DNA of 64,000 nt from Massariosphaeria phaeospora (GCA_011032825.1 JAADJZ010000003.1:1736001-1800000), one strand, 5' to 3'. Shown: positions 1 through 11,298, numbered from the stretch's first letter. The notes: a model not told the origin generated them from the letters alone. Made by a program: numbers and translations.

Positions 1-1246
1 GAACATCCTTAATCTCGTGAACAAGGTTGGATACGAGGACCCGTCAGCAGTCCAACGTGCTGCCATCCCTATTGCTCTTCAATCGCGCGATCTTATTGGG
101 GTCGCTGTCACTGGATCGGGTAAGACAGCTGCATTCCTGCTTCCGCTTCTGGTATATATCTCAACCCTACCGCCTTTGAGTTCAACGAACCGGCAAGATG
201 GTCCTTATGGTCTGATCCTTGCGCCAACCCGCGAATTGGCCCAGCAGATCGAGGGTGAAGCCAAGAAGTTTGCGGACCCGCTCGGATTCAAAACAGCCGT
301 CATTGTCGGTGGTCACGCAATCGAGGAACAGTCCTATAAGATGCGAGATGGCGTCGAAATCATCATCGCCACCCCAGGCCGTCTATTGGATTGTATCGAG
401 CGCCGTGTACTCGTGCTGAGTCAGTGCTGTTATGTCATCATGGATGAAGCTGATCGCATGATCGACATGGGTTTCGAAGAGCCTGTCAACAAGATCCTCG
501 AGGCTCTGCCCGTCGGTAATGAGAAACCGGACACCGACGCAGCGGAAGACTCGGAAGCCATGTCGCGGGGAAGGTATCGTCAGACCATGATGTACACGGC
601 TACTATGCCCGCGGCCGTTGAACGTATTGCACGAAAATATCTGCGCCGGCCTGCCATAGTTACGATTGGGAATGCTGGCGAAGCCGTGGAGACAGTGGAG
701 CAGCGTGTGGAATTCGTCCAGGGTGAGGAAAAGCGCAAGAAACGCCTACAAGAGATCCTCAGTTCGGGAGAGTTTACGCCGCCCATTATTGTTTTCGTCA
801 ACATCAAGCGAAACTGCGACGCTATCGCCCGCGATATCAAGCATATGGGCTTCAGCGCGGTTACCCTCCATGGCTCGAAGACACAGGACCAGCGTGAAGC
901 TGCACTAGCTGCGTTGCGCAATGGTACTACGGACGTGCTTGTGGCAACGGACCTGGCTGGTCGTGGTATCGATGTGAATGATGTCAGCCTGGTCGTGAAC
1001 TTCAACATGGCGTCCTCCATTGAGAGCTACACTCATCGCATTGGTCGTACAGGTCGTGCAGGCAAGAGCGGTGTCGCTATCACCTTCTGGGGCAATGAGG
1101 ATACCGATGTTCTCTACGATCTCAAGTCCATGCTTGCTAAGAGTACCATATCTAAGGTGCCGGAGGATCTCAAGAAGCACGAGGCTGCTCAGCAGAAAGG
1201 AGGCAGGAGGAAAGGAGGCGAGGCAAAAGGACCGCCGCTCATGTAG
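1..1246 (+). CDS. PRP28: Pre-mRNA-splicing DEAD-box RNA helicase PRP28, 3' part (5' truncated by the window edge)
   Basis: PRP28 is an ATP-dependent RNA helicase that helps exchange U1 for U6 at the 5' splice site in the nucleus. The frame is open from base 2, so the N-terminus lies outside the window; the GTG at 17 is not a start. Helicase motifs are in order: Q motif and GYEDPSAVQ at the start, motif I TGSGKT near 107-125, PTREL near 223, DEAD at 442-453, TAT replacing SAT near 596, then GRGID and HRIGRTGR in the C-terminal RecA lobe near 960-1057. The tail ([11 protein letters not shown], then a basic GGRRKGG stretch) matches the Prp28 C-terminus as I know it. Motif I reads A-V-TGSGKT, where most relatives have A-E or A-Q. 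Single exon here, stop at 1244-1246. Family assignment is confident; the symbol rests on remembered Prp28 features. Confidence 0.9.
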   Translation, partial: NILNLVNKVGYEDPSAVQRAAIPIALQSRDLIGVAVTGSGKTAAFLLPLLVYISTLPPLSSTNRQDGPYGLILAPTRELAQQIEGEAKKFADPLGFKTAVIVGGHAIEEQSYKMRDGVEIIIATPGRLLDCIERRVLVLSQCCYVIMDEADRMIDMGFEEPVNKILEALPVGNEKPDTDAAEDSEAMSRGRYRQTMMYTATMPAAVERIARKYLRRPAIVTIGNAGEAVETVEQRVEFVQGEEKRKKRLQEILSSGEFTPPIIVFVNIKRNCDAIARDIKHMGFSAVTLHGSKTQDQREAALAALRNGTTDVLVATDLAGRGIDVNDVSLVVNFNMASSIESYTHRIGRTGRAGKSGVAITFWGNEDTDVLYDLKSMLAKSTISKVPEDLKKHEAAQQKGGRRKGGEAKGPPLM

Positions 1247-1310
1247 TAAGGCAGGCACGTAGCACATGGCCACCCCGCTAGGCAGACTCTCCCCCTACAT
1301 TACTTGTACA

Positions 1311-1613
1311 AGACATTACCCCGTATACTAGATACAACAGAGCTTTGTAAAGCTAAAGGCAGACTCTTTACCTGCTGCTGAAATGTGCTATAGTGTCAAG
1401 AGGATTGCCTCATTGTGAATTCTGATACATACTACTGTCGATGTTGCTTCCCAGTTAACTCGCATGTTGAGTCGGCACCGCCCTACAAAGAGTAGCAGAA
1501 TTGTAGACTTTAGGCGATGAGCTCTTGATAGTATATAAGATACTGGCAATAGGAAAAGGCTAACTTTTATTTTTTACGAAGCTCTGTTGTATCTAGAATA
1601 CTAGGTAATGTCT
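1311..1613. mobile_element. Short terminal-inverted-repeat element (MITE-like), 303 bp
   Basis: The ends are inverted repeats of 39 nt: 1311-1349 matches the reverse complement of 1575-1613 at 35 of 39 positions, starting AGACATTACC. A 3 bp ACA flanks both ends and may be the target duplication. It has no coding capacity. The left ~100 bp also occurs at 22338-22437 and 32213-32302, so this is a dispersed family in the genome. Confidence 0.65.
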
Positions 1614-1662
1614 ACATAGAACACTTGTAAAGAGGAGTGTCGGTGAGCGCAGGGCCAAGATA

Positions 1663-3639
1663 ACGTGCCCTTGCGCACCGTGCCCGGAGTCGGCCCGTGC
1701 CCCAAAAACAACATGCTCACCACTACAAACATGAGTTTATTGCAACAGCCACAATAGCTATTATTGCAAGATTTTTTGCTAGAGTAATTGAGATGAGGCT
1801 TTTGTACAGCTTGTATTATCTATATTTAGATAGAACGTTGATGGCGCGGCCGCGGCTGTTCACTCTAGGTGGAGCAGCTAATGCAGCTTCAGGCGACGCC
1901 GCGCGAGCTGCAACACCACCCGTACGTTTCTGACGCTTATCCTTAGGTGAGGATGCTCGTAAGGCTTTGCGCTTGCCTATTTAAGACGTTTGTAGAGCCT
2001 TCTTAGTGTTCCGAGCTTCAATCTTGCGTGCGCGCTTAGCTGCTTTCCGGCTCTCTCTTTCTTTTTGACTACTTTAGCTGCCTTCCGCGCTACGCGTCTC
2101 TCCTCGGCTTCAGTTTCACGGAGGAGTTTGGCTAAGGCTTGAAGCTTTTTTCGGTTAGCTCGCGCGAGCTTCTGCATATGCTCATTCTTCTTTTTGACCT
2201 CTTCTCGAGCACGTGCCTTACGGACCTTGCTAGGTAACTACTACTTAGCTCCACTATAATACTCCTTGCGCTGCTGCAAATCTAGAGGTTTGCTATGCTT
2301 TTTGTGCTTCTTCTTAGCTAATAGAGCCTCTCTTAAGCCACTATTTTCGTGGTTAAAAAGCTCGTTCTGGACTTGAAGGTGGTGAACTGTGAGGCTAAGC
2401 TTTTTTAACTCCTTTGCGCCTTCATCTTTCATCGCAGACAGTACGAGGCGATCTAGGTGACGCTAATCAGCATTCTTGATAGCAGATACCTCAACAGGAA
2501 GAAGTCTCTTTTCTTGATTGAAACTAGCCCTTGGCTGCGCTGGATATAAGACGATAGCTCCTTGCCGTAAGAGTTAGATAGGAGCTTGAACATAACGACG
2601 TCGAGGGGTTGGAGCGTGTAAGTTGAGTAAGGAGGAAGTATAGCTAGGAGTATCCGATTGCGGTTACAATAGTCAATAAACTCTATCGTTAGGTAGCTCC
2701 TATGGCCGTCAACGATAAGCAATTGGTAAGCTCGTCAGGCTTGCTTCTTCGTACAGCGATCAAACACCTGCTCAAGTCATGCCAATCTAACGTCGTTGTT
2801 GCTCTAACCAGAGAGAGTTGAGGTAACAAAGACGTCGTGTTTTCTAGCTTCAACATCGGCTACCTATGTCAATTGTAGTGTCTTTGATGCGCTCTCATAA
2901 ATAAGGCTAGGCAGCAACAACGTCCTATCTGCGCAAACTGCTTCTACGAGAGTTATCCAATTACGTAAGCTATCCTAGCGGGCTGCCTTTACCTCCTTTT
3001 TCTCCTATAAACGTCGGGAGAACACTTGTTTCAAGCGGCCGATTACACTAATTATAAACCTCTTTTCATCTATATTGTACGTTTGCTTAGGCTGAACGTT
3101 GTACTCCTTTATCTTCTTATGCAGGAGGTTAAAGTATAGCTTGTACTTATCCCCTAAGTCAGCTGCGTGGCGGTTAGAGTCCATAGCAGCCGTCCATTTT
3201 GAGATGAGATCGCCCTGGTTTCGGTGAAGAAAGCGCGTGACCTAGCTGTCAGAGACGGGTGATTTAGCTATCTCAGACTCAAAATTTCGCACTATATCTC
3301 TTGTAGGAGGTAGCCCTCGCTTTGTCAAGCCTACGATATACCGCACAAGCTCTAACTCTTGTTGTGGGCTGAGTTTCTAGTGCGACGCGTTCCTGGCGTC
3401 CTAGGAAGCTGTCACGCCCCTCCACCTTCGCCCTAGCGTCGAGCGGTTGACGCTATATTGATCAGCAACCTGTTGGAGGGTAAATTTTGCGCCTGGTTCG
3501 CGCGAGTTCAAATCTTCAATCGCCTTGTCGATCAGATCTATGGTGGTTGAGTAGTCGCGTGTTGAAGAAGGTGAGTTGGGACGCGAGTTTGTTGTTGCGG
3601 GGCACGGGCCGACTCCGGGCACGGTGCGCACGGGCACGT
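1663..3639 (-). mobile_element. Decayed Fot1/pogo (Tc1-mariner superfamily) DNA transposon
   Basis: Near-identical ~50 bp terminal inverted repeats begin ACGTGCCC at 1663 and end GGGCACGT at 3639. They are flanked on both sides by TA (1661-1662 and 3640-3641), the target duplication expected of Tc1/mariner elements. Length is 1977 bp, usual for Fot1-like elements. The transposase is on the minus strand and is broken, so the copy cannot be autonomous. The termini are far better conserved than the interior, and the interior is AT-shifted. Confidence 0.85.
1977..3637 (-). pseudogene. Fot1/pogo-type DDE transposase remnants
   Basis: Pieces of one transposase lie in order on the minus strand. 3401-3637 gives a psq-type helix-turn-helix N-terminus (FTLQQVADQYSVNRSTLGRR). 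2453-2722 gives the DDE_1 catalytic core, with LIVDGHRSYL for the second aspartate and TLQPLDVVMF for the third. 2241-2432 and 1977-2177 give the lysine-rich coiled C-terminus. Between them are stop codons and frameshifts, for example in 2723-3400, where no continuous frame survives. This pattern fits RIP followed by drift. Identification as a Fot1/pogo transposase rests on the VDGHxS and LQPLDV signatures plus the TA-flanked ends. Confidence 0.8.
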
Positions 3640-3848
3640 TACCGGCCCGGATTCCCCAGAGATCTATCGGACTTCACGCTCATACGTTATTGGTGCAGTC
3701 CGTAATACCGCATACACCCTAAAAAAAGTTTAGTGCGAGGTATCTCTATGTACACAAAGTCACACTGTAGGTATATTCTATACTATACTAGTTTAGTACA
3801 GAAATCCTCCCTCATCAACACGAAAAAGATGAAATATTAAGATAGTTA

Positions 3849-5697
3849 ACGTAAACGATCACCGAGTGGCCGATATCACCGAGTGGCCGGAAATCTCTTG
3901 GCACAACCAACTCATCTCAAAGAACATCAAATTAATCGCTATCGAACAAGGAACCTGCGTACGTCGTGCTAGCTCCAGATTCAGAAGCTTCTTTTGTATT
4001 CTTTTGGCAGGTTCGGGCATTGTGCCCTGTATCACTACAGTTTTTACAGTGCTATAAAGCTAGTTGTGCTCTTTTTTAACTCTCTTTACTACGCGCTTTC
4101 TTTAATAGCTAAAGCGCTGTAGACGCTTTAGCAGCTACTTGCGCTAATCTGTTACTATACTCTATTGTACTACCTATCTAAATTCGCTTCTGTTTGCGCA
4201 ATTTCTGCTTAGTTATTTCTGCTAATTAATTTTTAAGCTTTTTAATACGGTAGTCTTTAAGCGCGTTTTAATGCAGCATTAATTTAGCTCTTTTTATAAG
4301 CTAAAAAAAGCTACTTTGCGCTAAAGTAAGCAATCTAGTAATAAAATCGCGTACTAGCTTTAATTGCAATCTAAATTTAAGCGTATTGCTTAGAGTTTTT
4401 AACTGCTACGGCGTTTTTAGTGCAAAAAGTAGTAGCAAAGTACACAGCTGTACTTTAAAACAATTAAAAACTACTTGCGCGTTAATAGAAACTAGCTTTA
4501 AAACTTTAAAAGCTTTTTTGCAGTTTTTTGTTGTAAACACTTTAAAAAACGCGTCTTTAAAAGCTAGCAAGAAGCTTTTTTTATTAATATAAAAAACGCG
4601 CTAGCGCGCTAAGTCTTAAACGCGTTAAAAGTACTTTAACTTTAGCAGCAAAAAGCAAACTACATTTAGCAGCTAAAGAATATAAAATAAATAAGCTAGC
4701 ATGCAAAGCGTAAAAATCTTGTTTTTAAAACAATAGTTTTTGAAATTCTAAGATTAGTAGCTCTTATAGCTGTCTAGGATAAGTAGCTAATACTTTTTTA
4801 CTTAACGCGCTTTTGTATGCGCGTTAAAATGCTTTAACTATTTAAAACTAAAAGCGTTGTTTGTCTAGCTGTTTTTAAAAACTAAAAGCTTTTAATTGCT
4901 AGGTATAAAGTTCTTTTTGTACTATGCTAAAATGTAAACGCGCTTTTTGTAGATAATAAATAGCAGAATTGCGTACCTTGCAGCGCAGATGCTTTAGATA
5001 ACTATTACCTACTTTTAATTACCTAGCTAGATAAGATTAGGTTGAGTACGTTTTTAAAAGCTTGTAACAACTTTTATAGACCTAATTACGCCTATTTAGA
5101 AGCTAGTTTTGTTGAAGTTGTGCACGTTATTCTTGTAGATGCTGTACTAAGCTTTAGTATCCCTAACTAGCTTAAACTACGCGCTAATTACTTTAGAATC
5201 TTCTTGTTGTATTCTCTGCTAGTCTTTTGCTCGATTGAAAGCTATTTTAAGCTCGCCTAAACGCGTTACAAATCTTGTAGCTTATTTCTTGCCTACTAGC
5301 TTTTTACCTTGCGCAGCTACTAGTTTATCTTCTATATCTCCTACCTTAGACAGCTAGAGTGCAAATTCTCGCGAATTAAAGTTAAGAATATATCGAACAA
5401 TTGTTTGCTCTTTAGTAGTAGTAAGCTTTTAGCTGTTTAGAGTACAATCGCGTCGTGCAGCAATTTCTTTAACGCGTTAACGAAGAGTTCAAGAAAGTAC
5501 GTTAAAAGCAGCAGCAGCGGCGTTAGCGCTTTAAAACTATTTAGATTAAAGAGCTTGTAGAGCGAAAGTAACTTTTTCTTTTTATTAATTAGATTGCACG
5601 TTATTTGATTGAGGCATCGTAGATCAAAAGTAGAGTAGGTGTTGCCAAGAGATTTCCAGCTACTTAGTAATATCGGCTACTTAGTAATCGTTTACGT
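3849..5697 (-). mobile_element. RIP-decayed pogo-like transposon, copy A (minus strand)
   Basis: The left end, ACGTAAAC at 3849, and the right end, GTTTACGT at 5690-5697, are inverted. Both are flanked by TA (3847-3848 and 5698-5699). Just inside each end a ~17 bp motif is repeated twice (CACCGAGTGGCCGAT on the left; its C-to-T decayed form on the right). The minus strand encodes a ruined CENP-B/DDE-type transposase with a CCHC knuckle (CKNCSDTGHNARTC, read near 4010-4050). Length is 1849 bp. The interior is very AT-rich with almost no open frame longer than ~60 codons, consistent with RIP. No intact gene lies within it. Confidence 0.8.
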
Positions 5698-5828
5698 TAT
5701 TAAAGGTACATTACTATAATAAAATACTTTTTCTTGATAGTTTAGTTTTATATAGTAGTATACAGAGTATATCAAATTTGCATTAAAGTTAATCTTGTTT
5801 TTATAATGTTGTCCTATATTTAGAAGCA

Positions 5829-7678
5829 ACGTAAACTACTAGTAACCTAGCCAAACTAGTAACCCGGCTAAAAAACGCTAAGACTACGAATACTAACTTG
5901 CTTCTACTATGCTTACACTTACGAACGCGCAATTACGTAAATACAAAAGTAGACTTTTCCTTGCTCTTAAAGCTTTTAGAGCTAGCAAATTCTAAAGCCT
6001 TTGCGCAGCTGCATAGTTTTTTACTGTTGATTACCGTTAACTTGCTAAACGCGATAAAAGAACACTTTTTAGCTTAAAAACTACGTTTACTCTTTGTAAG
6101 CTTACAAGCACTAAAGAAAAAACAATTGTCTAATACATTCTTAACCTTAACGCGCGAGAATTCGCGCTTCTTCTATCTAAAGTAGCTAATATAGCTAATA
6201 AACTGCTAGGCGAGCGTAGTAGTAGGCTAGTAAGCAAGAACTAGCCTGCGCGCTTCGTAACGCGTTTATTTAAGCTCAAAATAGCTTTCAATTAAGCCAA
6301 GAATAGGCAGAGAATACTTCAAGAGAATCTAGAGATAATTAGCGCGTGGTTCAAGCTAGTAGAAAACACCAAAGCTAAGTACGGCGTTTACGACGACAAC
6401 GTGTACAACTTTAACAAAACTAGCTTTTAAATAGGCGTAATTGGCTCTATAAAAGTCGTTACAAGCTCTTAAAAACGTACTCAACCTAATTTTATCCAGC
6501 TAGGCAATCGAGAGTAGGTAATAGTTATCCAAAGCATTTGCGCCGCAAGGTACGCAATTTTGCTATTTATTATTTACAAAAGAGCGCGTTTACATTTTAG
6601 CATAGTACAAAAAAAACTTTATACCTAGCAATTAGAAGCTCTTAGTTTCTAAGAACAGCTAGACAAACAACGCTTTTAGTTTTAAATAGTTAAAGCACTT
6701 TAACGCGCATACAAAAGCGCGTTAGGTAAAAAAGTATTAGCTACTTATTTTAAACAGCTATAAGAGCTACTAATTTTAGAATTTTAAAAACTATTGCTTT
6801 AAAAACAAGATTTTTACGCTTTGCATGCTAGCCTATTTATTTTATATCTTTTAGCTGCTAGATGTAGTTTGCTTTTTGCTGCTAAAGCTAAAGTACTTTT
6901 AACGCGTTTAAGACTTAGCGCGCTAGCGCGTTTTTTATATTAACAAAAAAAGCTTTCTGCTAGCTTTTAAAAACGCGTTTTTTAAAGTGTTTACAACAAA
7001 AAACTACAAAAAAGCTTTTAAAGTTTTAGAGCTAGTTTTTATTAACGCGCAAGTAGTTTTTAGTTGTTTTAAAGTACAGCTGCGTACTTTGCTACTACTT
7101 TTTGCACTAAAAACGCCGTAGCAGTTAAAAACTCTAAGTAATACATTTAAATTTAGATCGCAATTAAAGCTAGTACGCGATTTTATTACTAAATTGCTTA
7201 CTTTAGCGCAAAGTAGCTTTTTTTAGCTTGTAAAAAGAGCTAAATTAATGCTGCATTAAAACGCGCTTAAGGACTACTATATTAAGAAGCTTAAAAATTA
7301 ATTAGTAGAAATAACTAAGCAGAAATTGCGCAAACAGAAGCAGATTTAGCATAGCAGTACAATAGAGTACAGTAATAGATTAGCGCAAGTAGCTGCTAAA
7401 GCGTCTACAGCGCTTTAGCTATTAAAAAAAGCGCGTAGTAGAGAGGGTTAAGAAAGAGCACAACTAGCTTTACGGCGCTGTAAAAACTGTAGTAATACAG
7501 GGCACAATGCCCGAACCTGCCAAAAGGATACAGAAGAAGCTTCTGAATTTAAAGCTAGCACGACGTACGCAGGTTCCTTGTTCGATAGCGATTAATTTGA
7601 TGTTCTTTGAGATGAGTTGGTTGTGCCAAGCATTTTTGGCCGGGTTACTGGTTTGGCCGGGTTACTGGTGGTTTACGT
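5829..7678 (+). mobile_element. RIP-decayed pogo-like transposon, copy B (plus strand)
   Basis: The ends ACGTAAAC (5829) and GTTTACGT (7671-7678) are inverted. TA follows the right end at 7679-7680; the left flank reads CA, a decayed TA. Subterminal motifs CCAGTAACCCGGCC occur twice at each end. Length is 1850 bp, one base different from copy A. It lies 131 bp from A in the opposite orientation, so the two transposase genes diverge from the centre. The right end is ~100 bp upstream of the start codon of the gene at 7781. Confidence 0.8.
5890..7640 (+). pseudogene. Pogo-like DDE transposase remnant in copy B
   Basis: Reading through stops gives a recognisable pogo transposase. First comes an HTH/CENP-B region near 6110-6300 (IVQYILNLNARGF-like), then WFKLVENTKAKYG at 6347, then the first catalytic block. 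That block reads NFNKTSF (6407-6427) instead of the family's NFDETGF. The second block reads LNSYKSY instead of LDGHxSH, and the third still contains LLDVVCF. A C-terminal CCHC zinc knuckle (7479-7520) is intact in sequence. Aspartate-to-asparagine and glutamate-to-lysine changes are G-to-A transitions, as RIP makes. At least two of three catalytic acidic residues are lost, so it is inactive. Confidence 0.75.
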
Positions 7679-7780
7679 TAACTAAACTGTTTTTGGGGTG
7701 TATGCGGTTATTCGGACTGCACAAATACTTCCCTCGGACCCTTTGGTTCACACCACGTTCTAACTTGATGCCCCAAAACC

Positions 7781-8449
7781 ATGAACAATGCCCACTCCTC
7801 GCTGCTCTCCATACCGTCAGAACTCCGCCTACTCATCTACGAACACGTCTGGTTGCCGCTGCCCGCCCAAATCACGGACCAACCGCGCCAGGAACACGGC
7901 TACCTCGCGCGGTCGTCGCTGCCCTCGCCCACATCGCTCAACCTGCTCCTAGCATGCCGCCAAATCCACCGTGAAGCCCTAGCCATTGCCTACTCATCGC
8001 ACACATTCGCCCTGAGCCGCGACCTGGACCAGCGGCCGCTGTCGCACGAACCGCGGCTGCACCCCTTCTCGCTCGTGACGAGCCTCCTGCTGCCGGGCGG
8101 CCAGCGCCGCTACTCGTTCAAGGAGATCTGCGGGCTCGTGCGGCGGTTTGAGAAGCTCAAGGCGGTTGTGCTGCTGACGGACCAGGTCGCGGAGCTGGGC
8201 CGCAGTCTGCAGAGCCGCAAGGCGCATGTGGGCTTCCGGTTGAAGAAGGCGCAGCATTTTCAGGATGGCCGCTTTGTGCCGAGCTATGATTTGACGGCGC
8301 TGGAGGGGGACGAGGGCCGCGTGCGGATGGTGGGCTGGAGACTGACCGTGTGTGATCGCGAGGGCATCGAGAGGGGCGCGGATGTGCTGCTTTGTAAGTT
8401 AGAAGAGGACGAGGAGGTGGAGGATTCGTGGTCCTCACCAATTCTCTAG
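7781..8449 (+). CDS. F-box-like / DUF7730-type fungal protein
   Basis: This 222-residue single-exon gene starts at the ATG at 7781. The N-terminus has the family signature LLSIPSELRLLIYEHV (residues 8-23), then a second block with LLLACRQIHREALAIAYSSHTF (about 57-78). Many fungal proteins carry this LPxExRxxIY ... CRQIhxEa pair, often annotated DUF7730 or F-box-like; the biochemical role is unknown, with substrate-adaptor function the usual guess. The C-terminus is acidic and shorter than in most relatives. It is related to, and convergent with, the next gene on the minus strand. A decayed transposon ends 102 bp upstream, so its promoter may be disturbed. An earlier GTG-started frame covering 7507-7974 is transposon-derived and not used. 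Confidence 0.6.
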   Translation: MNNAHSSLLSIPSELRLLIYEHVWLPLPAQITDQPRQEHGYLARSSLPSPTSLNLLLACRQIHREALAIAYSSHTFALSRDLDQRPLSHEPRLHPFSLVTSLLLPGGQRRYSFKEICGLVRRFEKLKAVVLLTDQVAELGRSLQSRKAHVGFRLKKAQHFQDGRFVPSYDLTALEGDEGRVRMVGWRLTVCDREGIERGADVLLCKLEEDEEVEDSWSSPIL

Positions 8450-8682
8450 CGAAGAAGAGTATGACAATTGCACCGGTCGTACTGGAGTCTGAGGTTCCCG
8501 CGGAAGACTCCCACGTCCCTTTGTGCATCACAATCAGACAGGCCCTTGAATGGAATCATTCTGTCGCAAATTATGTCTAAATTAGGTCTGTCTGGTATAT
8601 CGACCTTGGCTATCTCCTCACGCTTCCAAAGTTCGACTTCTCTTTGAGTCTGGTTGTATAGTCAACCTAGACCCGTGCCTGT

Positions 8683-9858
8683 TCACCAGGTTGTGGTCGA
8701 ATACTGAAGGTGTAGTTGCCATCGCTTATACTTGCCTTCCCAGGCATGCTGGAAATCGGCCATAGCGTCCTTCTCACTCCATCCGAGAATAGCGCGAGCG
8801 ATGGCGTCGGCGAAAAGACGATGAAGATCCGAGGACGCATCGGCCAGTTCCGGTTCGGCGCCAAACGCATGTGTGCCAGACCAGTGTGTCTCCAAGTGGA
8901 CCTTGACGACCTTGGGTACGTTCGACTTGGGGCTTTCTGGACCGTCAATTCCAATGTTTTGCGGCTCCCTGTTGATCGTTAGAAAGTTACACTTACATTG
9001 GCATCTTCAGTGTTTATTAAAGTTCTGTGCTGATAGGACAAATAGTACTCATTGAGCGCCTACTTCTGCGCAAAATCACAAACTTACTTACCCTTGTGGA
9101 AGAGTGAGCCTGTCTGGTTCGGGCTTTCCAGTGGGTGCGCGTGTGAGCCGTCGAAGCTGGAGAAGTGGCTCGAGCCATTCCTGTCTAAGATCCAAAACGA
9201 CAGGGCTGTAATTGACCTTGATCCATAGCTTCAGTTCGCGAAGACCAACGAGCTTTTTGCCAACCAACCTACAGGCACGGGACCAGCTAGCGGCTTGTTT
9301 CTGCTGCCAGATGCAGTCCTCTACCATTCTGGGATGCCCATAGCTTGCATAATGCAAATGTAGTTGCGTGATGTACGAGAGGTTTTGCTTTGGCACGACT
9401 CCGAGGAAGTTGATGATGCGCCTCGGGGCTGCGAATACGAAGGTCGTGTTATGGTACAGTAGGGAAATGGTCTCGCGGTGGATTTGTTTGCAGACCAGGA
9501 TCAGAGCGCAGAGAGAGTTGGACCAGTTGGTCTGCAGACCGTGGATGGGCCGGTACCACCCGAGAGGCCTGGAGTTGCGGAGTGTCGTCGGAGTTACTGG
9601 CTTCATCTTCTCGCGATACTTGTAACCGACACGGTCGGGATCGACGATTGCCAGGCATAGCTTCAGCGTTTTCGCCTCCTTGGCCTCGAACCGGTCACCT
9701 TTGGCAGCAATCTCGCAGCGGAAGTCCTCCAGGAAGTAGAAGTGGTAGATGTGGTTGCGGACTTCTCCCGGCAGTCGCATGAAGCCGCGGACTTGCTTGC
9801 TGGTGCTCTGGCCGGGTCTAGCTCGATTGAACAAGCTTGGTTTGTTGGTCATGGCCAT
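8683..9858 (-). CDS. F-box-like / DUF7730-type fungal protein, two exons
   Basis: Exons are complement(9092-9858) and complement(8683-8968). The 123 bp intron has donor GTAAGT and acceptor CAACAG and restores one frame (phase 2). The ~350-residue product opens with a basic tail. It then has FMRLPGEVRNHIYHFYF (about 26-42) and CALILVCKQIHRETISLLY (about 116-134), the same two blocks as the gene at 7781. The C-terminal exon gives THWSG, EDLHRLF-like and WEGKYxRWQxHLQ blocks, which I associate with this fungal family. The protein is probably cytosolic or nuclear; no signal peptide or membrane segment is visible. Function is not established. The exon join is my inference from frame and motif continuity and looks solid. 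Confidence 0.65.
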
Positions 9859-11298
9859 GCTTGTCGGCTCAATTGGGAACTGAGTGTAATGTGTTTCGGA
9901 ATAAGAGGCGTGTACGGCAGCCAGAGGTGCTCCGAGTAGTGGATTGCGGCTTGGTTGGGCAAGCGAGGGCGGCCAGCGGTGGGCTTTGTGCGAAACCTGG
10001 CGATTGCTAATTTAGGGGAGGTGAGTGAGAGAAAAGAGCCTAGGCTCCAGAGCGGTGGTGTAGGTAACACCTATGTGGCCCGAGCATACCTTGGGCGCGC
10101 CTTCCGAAAAGCACCGTAAGCGACCCATACGTCATTACTAATACTCTGATTGGCGTGGGCAGAGGTGAGGACACATACCAACGCACTTTTACCTCAAGAA
10201 CGACTAGCTGTCAAATCTGGCAAACGAGGTAAATGGGCTCATCTTGGGCAGTTGTGTAGTTAACAGGTAAGTGTAGAGACCACGTATTCGTATTGATTAG
10301 CGACAGCTAATAGCATTTAGGACCTCATAGAATTTGTATACTGTGATTTGTGACCGGCATGCTCCCGAGGTCTTTGGTGGGCTTCTTTCTCACAGTCCGT
10401 CGGCGCGAACTTCTACCAAGGTATTGATAAGCGATACAGAGAGGCGCACGTCAAGAATCTCAACGAAATTTAGCGTCAATAACCTCGCAAGCACCTACAC
10501 GTCAAAGTGGAAAAATGGTTTGTACAAGTCGATGCCGTTTTGTCCCTAATGATGGATCACCAAGCGATATGTCCCAAAACAGAGTGGTCTCTGTTTTCTA
10601 TCAAAAGGATTGTTTGGTGTGTGCCATCTATGTGCTAACTCACGCTCGATACTAGAACGGTCTTTGCCCGGCATGTCTAACAAACACGTTCTAGAATGAC
10701 CTCCGCAAATCCCCCATGCATGCATCGATAACTCTGTCGGATTTTCAATACATTCTTCTCGAACTGGAACATCGCCGGAAGCATTCCGTTGACGATCTTA
10801 GTGCGGGATGGATGGGGGTCAGAACATATGTGCGGAGATTGGAGGAGGTTTTTCGAACGGGCGACAAAGCACAGAGGGTTGGATGATGCAGGTATGGATT
10901 GAGAATGTGGCAAAGGACTGAAAGAATACTTCGAAGGCGGGCTCTCAACTCAGCTGAGTATTGTGACCGGGTTGTCACATCAAAGAATCGAGTTTTTGTG
11001 AATTCTATGTCTTTTTACAGGTTCTTAGTAGCTTGGAAACCCCTACACAATCAGAAACAAGTACTTTTACACGTCAGTTTGTTCCCGGCATTCACTAACA
11101 GTAACAGTCGACGCAGCTTGGCTGACGGGCGCACCTCTGCGGCAGCGTATCCAGCGCGGGAGATCTTGAGTTCCGCCGACTACTTAAACTCTGACTATCG
11201 AAGCATGTCCCTCTCAAACCTTGCCCTGCGAAAGTACAACCACCCAGACACCGCTGAGCAAGCAGAAACTGCATCCCTGTTCACTCAACCTCTCAGCC
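9859..11298. other. Intergenic, no supported gene
   Basis: This is 1.4 kb between the start of the minus-strand F-box-like gene and the next plus-strand start. Short open frames exist on both strands, but none has family motifs, good start context or splice continuity. It includes the promoter of both neighbours. No repeat was noticed. Confidence 0.5.

Larger units (their letters stand above)
3849..7678. repeat. Large imperfect inverted repeat made by transposon copies A and B
   Basis: Arms of ~1.85 kb (3849-5697 and 5829-7678) are reverse complements of each other over most of their length. For example, the zinc-knuckle region near 4020 pairs with 7500, and the segment around 5000 pairs with 6500. 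The spacer is 131 bp. Divergence is mostly transitions. Confidence 0.8.

Noticed and set aside
3849..7678. LTR retrotransposon with LTRs in inverted order
   Set aside because: The ends are ACGTAAAC inverted repeats with TA flanks, and the coding remnants are DDE transposase plus CCHC knuckle. No reverse transcriptase motif or LTR ends are present.
7507..7974. A 155-codon plus-strand gene overlapping the F-box-like start
   Set aside because: Its first 57 codons are the out-of-frame tail of the decayed transposase in copy B. The rest is a shadow of the 7781 gene.
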